Of a stretch of DNA of 64,000 nt, positions 44,441-64,000 are shown one piece after another (the stretch's first letter is position 1; each line of letters begins with the position of its first letter). The notes beneath the pieces were generated by a model, which ran no database searches, was not told the origin of the DNA, and was given only the letters and a program-made list of their open reading frames with translations. The position numbers and the translations under genes are program-made. The stretch is from Aporrectodea caliginosa (Eukaryota; Annelida; Clitellata; Crassiclitellata; Lumbricidae), in assembly GCA_020284085.1 (NCBI GenBank), contig JACEVL010000768.1, positions 629,001 through 693,000 of the forward strand, written 5' to 3'.

Positions 44441-46454
44441 TTTTCTTTCAGTTTCTCCTCTCGTTTCTGTATTGTTGTCATAAGGCACAACTACAATAAA
44501 TAATTTATAAAAAACTATTGGCTGACGTTTTAATAGTATTACCCAAACAGAGTGCGTACCATACGAGCTCCTTACTATGTGACTTAAAGCTGGACCAAAC
44601 CATCCAAGTCACACTGTTTCGTAATCGCAAACTGGAGCTACCGAAACGCTATTTTAAAGCAAAGCACAGGGCACAGTTCATCGACGACAACTATGTCGTG
44701 TGAGAGGAGTGAGTTGTTCAGAGAACACAAAAAGATGTCAAAGTCCGGTGGCCAGAAGACCAAAGAAAGAAGAATGATGAAGCAGATGAAGATATTGAGG
44801 ACGAGAGAGAGATAGCGAGTATATGGAGCTCACACGTCTTACTTTCTACACATGTAACATTCCATGGTCTGATAACGTACCTGAAACTATTGCGATGTGA
44901 CACACACACACACACACTCTGGTGTCTTATATATACATACTCGATCGATAGCAAGCACTAGACGTAAACAACGTTTACCCCACCCGGTTGCAGCCTACAT
45001 AGCCTACTAATGCTTTCCTGGAGGCCTGTGTATGTTTATATGCGTCATCAGGATTGTCAACGCCGTATGTAGGCTACATAGCGTAATAGTTTTGGCCAGG
45101 TGCGACTGTCGTTTTTCCAACTAAAGCATGAAAAGCAGATTTGTCTCTATGTGAGCTTACCTCACCTGGCATGCTCAAGGTGGCCTAAATATCATCAATG
45201 TGCTTCGGTTACTGCCTTGAACCTAAAAACATTCTGCGTAATTGGTTCAACGAGTTATTTCTTATGAATTGTGTACTAGTGGACCGCGTCTCTTGTTCGC
45301 CCACTCGGTCTGGATGTTCTGACGTAAGCTATTCAGACTGCGAACTTTAGCTTCGTTTTCTGACTTATACGCAGATGGCTGGTGATTTTTCTTTTTAACG
45401 ACTAGCTGTGTGGCAACAAAGACCATTAGCGTTGCCCTCCTCTTTCTTCCCGGCTTGGGACTGGTACTGGCTGGCACTAAGCACGGTTGTGTAATGCACG
45501 GACGTCCAGTGGCGGAGGTAACTTTGCCCTCGCGTAGGCCTACTTGGTCGCCGATATTCATCTCCGGCTGGCCAGAAGGAAAACTCGGCTGAAGCTCATC
45601 TTCTCTGGCCGACCATGCAGATGTCAGGATCGGCTGAAGTCCCCCAGCCACGACAAGGCGTACGCATCGGACATTCACGCCGTCGAGTGAACTTCTGAGG
45701 CAGTTGCTCGAACGGCGCTGCGAGGGGTGCGCAGTTGGCCAAACGCCAATAGAGGAAAAACAGCAATCATACACTCTTCACAATAATAAGCATCATCCAT
45801 TGTAACTAGTTTGACACTAAAGTCTCACTGGGTAGGCGATAGCCACACACCACATGTTCAACATGGACAATTGGATAGGATTTACATACTGTAGTTCTTG
45901 TCGAACTGTAACAACATTTTGTTCTAAACAGGCTCTTAGAAGGCGCTATGCGAATAAATTTTAAACCGTTTTCACGCTTCGTAAAAGATAACAAATTAAT
46001 AAATTTAATCGATTAATGGAAATTAAATGTAAGAGTTTAATCGATTAATTTTTTAACCAGTAGCAGCCCTAATTAATCAGTACGTCATTACGTCCGAAGG
46101 CAGAAAGAAACGAATTAAACGTCATAATGCACATGCTCAAAGCTGAACAAACATAAGTCAAACACAAGACTGCGAAAATGTTCGTAAAATTCATTTATGC
46201 AACTAGATTTACCATTCAAGATACCGGCGAGTACAGAATCACGAAGAAAGTTCTCATCAACGTAACACCATAAAATTTCTGGGAGAAAATTCGATGTCGA
46301 GTGAACGTGTCGCCTATAGAACATTATGCGACGTTTAACAAATGTGATGGAGGTCTAGTCTGCCAAGGCCACAAATGAAGCTGTAATCAAGTCTGGAATC
46401 GCAAGAGTAAATTCCAAGTTTTCAAAGCGCTACTCTATTAGCTAGGCGCAGTGC

Positions 46455-46739
46455 ACCAGCTTATTCACGAGCGCTGCGTCGCGTCAGATGCGTAGTGAAG
46501 ATCCGAGTCCGGTTGCCATAGAGACTAGAGGCAGGAGGCAGAGGAGCTGCTCCGGTGGGTTTCGCTGAAGACGAGAAAGCTTGGAAAGCGGGTGATCGGA
46601 TGGATTGGGTTTGGATTGGGGTAGGAGCTGTTGATAAGAATTCAGTAGCATGTGGTATCGTCGATGTTATGGTCGTTTTCAGATGTGGCAACGGGGCTTC
46701 TTCCGGCGATTGCATCCCTAAACGTGAATAGTATAATAT
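46455..46739 (-). repeat. Tail block downstream of copy 5
   Basis: Here the acceptor is ATGGAG and the M-compatible frame stays open for about 33 codons (RDAIAGRSPVATSENDHN to stop). Another frame remains open for most of the block (KTTITSTIPHATEF to TRRSARE). Confidence 0.4.
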
Positions 46740-46807
46740 CTCCATGAATGAAAGAATAAACTGCACACGATTACACATACATGCACAAATACACGCGTAC
46801 AAATGTA

Positions 46808-46990
46808 CACGAGTGGCACTACATGTGGTCTTGTGGCTTACGCATCGGATTTTTCCACCTGCGATCTGGGTTCGAATCTCAGGTTCATCGTTAATGATGT
46901 GCATAAGTATTTTTTGTATGTATGAATGATGCATGTTTGTTTGTGTGACTACTTAGAGAGCGCCTTTACGAACCTTACTTGTAGCTATGT
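46808..46990 (+). mobile_element. tRNA-derived SINE, family B
   Basis: TTGTGGCTTACGCATCGGATT head and GGTTCGAATCTC B box, ATGTATG-rich 3' part. Confidence 0.55.
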
Positions 46991-47420
46991 ATAAATGTGT
47001 TTGCATGTGCGTGCGTGTTTCCGTGTGTCGATCTAGATGACTGCATCCGTGGTACTCACAAGAATTACGTGCATAATCGTAATCGTAATCGTAAACTCGA
47101 AACTTCTACAGCGCCCACAAAAGCGAAGTCGCGGGAACCAGCTTATTCACAGGCGCTCAATAAAATCAAAATCGATAGGCAGGGGTCAAAATCCAGAGAG
47201 TCAGGCAGGCTTACGTAGACCACTATATTTATATACTTGATTTGTATGTATGCATGCATTAGTTACAGGCCTCACGTACATACATTAATACACAAATATA
47301 CATTCACATATACCAAAGACATGTGAAAGGTCTATATGCTTGCATACGTGCATACCTATGAACTTGGTATTTTTATAATTTATTATTTTACATTTATTTT
47401 CAGTGTAATTCAGTCTTTAC

Positions 47421-53674
<6,254 letters not shown>

Positions 53675-53992
53675 TTTTGTATTTCAGTTTCCACTCTCGT
53701 AGTTGTAGGTTACTGTTGTCGTACGGCGCAACTACAATAAGTAATTTATAAATATGTATTGCTGTATCAAAAAAATAGATCAGAACATCATTCGAGTTCC
53801 TTCCAATGTGATTTAAAGATTGACCAACCACTCAAATCACTCTATTTCGTAATTGTTAACTGCAGCTTCCGAAGCGCTAGTTAAAGCCAAGTGCATTGCA
53901 ACAGAGGTCATCCACGAAAGCTACGTCAAGTCAGAGGAGTTGTCCAGAGAAACGAGACAGATATCAATTTCCGGTTACCAGAAGACCAGAAA

Positions 53993-53997
<5 letters not shown>

Positions 53998-54046
<49 letters not shown>

Positions 54047-54110
54047 CAGACATACAGAGACAGAGAGAGAGAGAGAGAGCGAGAGCGAGAGCGACAACGA
54101 GAGAGAGAGC
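53998..54110 (+). repeat. (GA)n tract upstream of copy 5
   Basis: About 40 bp of pure GA then GACAGA/GAGAGC variants. Paralogous to the tracts at 21808 and 35963. Confidence 0.9.
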
Positions 54111-54279
54111 TCAAACGTCTTACTTTCTACACGAGTAATATCCCATGCTCTGATAACGTACCTGAAGCTTTTGTCATCTGACACAAAAACGGATGTTTTA
54201 TATAGGCTACTAGCGAACGCTAGTCAAGGTGTACAACGTGACAACTTCTACGTACGCATTATGTACATAGCCTACTAAA

Positions 54280-61002
<6,723 letters not shown>

Positions 61003-64000
61003 GGTTTTAAAACTCAATTGTGTGGCTACGGTGTATCTACTTGTAAAATAAAATAAAAAACACGGATTGCGATAACGAGGACTGTAATAACAGGACAAAA
61101 CTATTATTGTCAAGTAGGAATCGTTCTTCCCTCTAATAGACAATCGGATCAAGTTCATTTCATTCCATTGTATTTTATTGAATTTTAATTTCAAGTTCGC
61201 TAGAACAGGCTTGAAAATGATCGGTCTAATGTGTCGATCCGATGTATGTATCATTACATATTTATTCTATGCTGATTTTGTTATGTATTTATGTAGCTTG
61301 TGCTACATAGTTTCTTTCGAGTCTTCACAAAACGCCTAACAGTGGCAAAGACACTTAGTTTTATAAATCTTAATTCGCATTTGTGGCCAATCTTCCATTT
61401 AACCGCTGGCTTCAATGGAGTCCACCCTCATCATAGCGTCACTAACATGTTGGTTATTGAAAACCTCACCCGACCTGAATTCTAGATAATCCTGACCTCT
61501 TACCCGGTCTGAAAGCAATAACTGAACGAGGTACACTTCTCCACGATTCTATAATGTAAAACATACGGCTGGACAAACCAGTATATACAATGAGTTTTTA
61601 GATATTCTACACTACACTTTAGGTGGCAAGGAGCACTTATGTTAACCAGTTTACCGAAAAACACGAGAATGTTCTAGAACTTGTGAGAAACGAAATAAAC
61701 CATTTGTAGCAATTACACTTGTGAGTAAAGTTCACAGAACACCTCTGACAGAAAAATCACCAGGGTCTCTCCGTGCAAGAACTATGATATGAAGGTAAGA
61801 AAAATCTTCAAGCACCAGCCAAGTCCTTAACATTTGCTGCACCATACATGGCATACACAGACACGGGCGTACCTGTACATGTATGTGTTTGTAGCTGTAC
61901 ATATTTATTTAGCGCCTTTCTGAATCTTATTTGAATAGCAAGAACTTCTTGTCACATGTTCTGACACGAAGGTGTTTTAAACGTTGTGTTATCTGTGAAG
62001 ACAAAGTACAAGGAGATTCCAAAAGTGTATATACTTGCATAATGACAACCTCATTATGCAAACTCAATGCCATATGCATTCACCACACACCAAATTGAAA
62101 CCATCTGCACACATTTGACTGTTAAACATACACGTAGACTGTACTCAATTCAATTATTTCACAGTTCAAAGATTGTGCTCCACTTTACAACTAATAAGCG
62201 ACAAATGATTGTACCACCACTGTATCAGAATCAGAAATATATCAGAAAGTTTTATTTATTTCACAGTTCAAAGATTGCCCTCCACTTGACAGGTAAGCGA
62301 GACTGGAACTTCTAAACAGCCCGTTGCCAAAAGAAACACTGCAATAGATTTTACAACAGACATTCATAGATCAAAATTTAGTTCATCTTCTTAATGTGAC
62401 CTCACTTTAAAGCAGTCTTGTAAATCGCTGTAGTAAAGCGTCTATTAGAAACGTGCAAAACAATGAGTAGCCTTTACCCTACACAAAAAAGTGTCAAGTT
62501 TTCTTTCACCGACTGGCCCAAGTTTCAGTGGTGTCAAGCGAGAAACTAACGACATCAGATCTGTAGTTTCAACAATGAGCCAAACTTTGGTCACGAAATT
62601 GTAAGGGCTTTAAATGTCACAAGTCAACACTTCTAGATAGTTTCTGAATGAAACAAGCAGCTTCAAATTTGTACATAATATTGGCAGATTCTAACGGTCT
62701 AAAAAGCTTCACAGTACGAAAACATACCACATGCAAAACAAAAATAGCAGATCCATACATATGCGTTAACCTTTTGAGTATTAGACATGGAATTCAAAAA
62801 CGTCTACAAATTCAAGCGTTAAGTGATCAGCTTCGAGAAATGTGCATTCACTAAAAGTTTAAAATGAAGCAGTTCTGAACCACCTGTTAAATAATATTCT
62901 GTTGTCTGTACACGGCAAGGAGATTACAAGAAACAGGATTGTATGCGAGTTACTGCAGTACATCATTGTCAGTCGTTAACTTGACATTTGTTAGAGCATT
63001 CGTCATATATAAATGCTATAATATACATATTATGTAGATTATGTAGATAGTAAAACAACTGTTGGAAAAATAAATATTCCAGATATAATAACATTACCGA
63101 GTATTTTTGACATGGGAGGGGCTTGTCCAGCCACTGAAACCTTATGTTCATTGAGAATTAAAAAAGTGCATACAGTAAAATAGTTTGGTACTGCAAGATA
63201 AAACTGTGTCTTTCAATTTAAAAGCTTCTCCGGGTTTTTCAGAGATCAAAAACAGAACACATCTATGTCGTCTTTCAGTGTAAACTTTAAGAACACGTTG
63301 ACAATCGAATGAGTATTAAGAACTTATCAGGAAATGATGGAATGTAAAACGAGTATCATAACTGAAAATAAAAATGTCATAAAACATGTACGCAAGTAGT
63401 ACAGTCTCAAAAATCTCAAAGATCAGATATGTGTGTATGTAACTAACAAATAAATGTCACAGTGAAGCACATGTTATATTACATCTGCAACTAATAAAAC
63501 TATACTTGAGGAAACGTGAAATGCATCTCATGCTTGGTGATTTTAGATCACAAACAATCCGTTACTTTAACAACCATTGTTTTGGCTACTATATCCTACA
63601 TGGAGCAGCACATGATATTGCCATCTTTCTTCAAAGAAATAACAAATATTTTAGTTATAATTATTTTCTCGATCAGTTTTGTAACTAACATTTTATAATC
63701 ACTGCCAAAAATTTTCTATTTTATTAAATCCCTTTCAAAAATAATTTATGCATTCTATGAAAGGTTAATATCAAATTTTCCAATTCTTCTTAATCTGTCT
63801 GAAATTTTTTGTCTCAACATGTTAAATATTAAATTTACTTATAAATTTTCGTCCTAAACGTGGACCTTATCAAGATTTTGAAGCAGCAATTGTGGTCTCA
63901 GCCCCTTCAAAAGTCCACGATAAGCTCTGTATATAAAACAGAGTAGGAAACAAATTTTAAAAACCAATCACTCACCTATACTTATCCCTAAACTTTAACA
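61003..64000. other. 3' flank, no gene recognised
   Basis: AT-rich. AATAAAATAAAA at 61047-61058, about 45 bp past the stop, could be the polyadenylation signal of the hydrolase-like gene. A 30-bp direct repeat ATTTCACAGTTCAAAGATTG recurs at 62156 and 62258. The far right may be the 3' UTR or intron of a - strand gene (donor-like TATAG|GTGAGT on - at about 63973), but no exon can be supported. Confidence 0.35.

Noticed and set aside
63506..63698. Two short + frames near the right edge
   Set aside because: Only 60 codons, AT-rich, overlapping, and without splice or homology support.

Overview
The window is metazoan nuclear DNA, most likely from a marine invertebrate. It has intron-split genes with GT-AG sites and matched phases, immunoglobulin-superfamily exons, CR1/L2-like LINE pieces, tRNA-derived SINEs, mariner, hAT-like, piggyBac-like and MULE-like elements, and very long (ATT)n, (ATGT)n, (GA)n and (GAT)n arrays. 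I cannot name the species. No bacterial, organellar, rRNA or CRISPR features were seen.

Main content (about 1.5-53.7 kb): a tandem array of five paralogous Ig-superfamily receptor genes. Copy 1 is on + (1477-5415, with alternative tail exons out to 10083). Copies 2-5 are on - (15492-20532, 24227-34433, 39151-44440, 47421-53674). Each follows one exon plan: leader exon (ends phase 1); V, one V-like Ig domain (phase 1-1); B1 and B2, one Ig domain split over two exons (1-0 and 0-1); C, a third Ig domain (1-1, 276 nt in every copy); optional hinge H (copy 1 only); and M, a short C-terminal hydrophobic segment. Copies 2-5 are intact and encode about 346-352 residues. Copy 1 has a frameshift in B1 and no recognisable leader. 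The product is predicted to be a secreted-then-anchored surface protein with three glycosylated Ig domains and a GPI-type C-terminus. In all five M exons the TGA stop lies inside the hydrophobic stretch, only 10 nt before a conserved splice donor. Phase-matched downstream exons in copy 1 encode cytoplasmic-like tails, one with an ITIM-like tyrosine motif and one with two PPxY motifs. This raises the possibility of a GPI/transmembrane switch at that stop. Copies 1 and 2 converge tail to tail near 10.1-10.8 kb.

The array is heavily invaded by mobile elements. Several insertions can be dated or delimited because another paralog holds the empty site: a SINE beside the V exon of copy 5, and an element with inverted-minisatellite termini in an intron of copy 3. 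A mariner near 12.7-15.2 kb contains a second DNA transposon with an exact 8-bp target duplication.

Right flank: an unrelated two-exon + strand gene (56904-61002) for a secreted, glycoside-hydrolase-like protein of about 693 residues, interrupted in frame by one TGA. Its intron holds LINE tails, (ATT)n arrays and a MULE-like element with 10-bp target duplications. From 61 to 64 kb I see no convincing gene.
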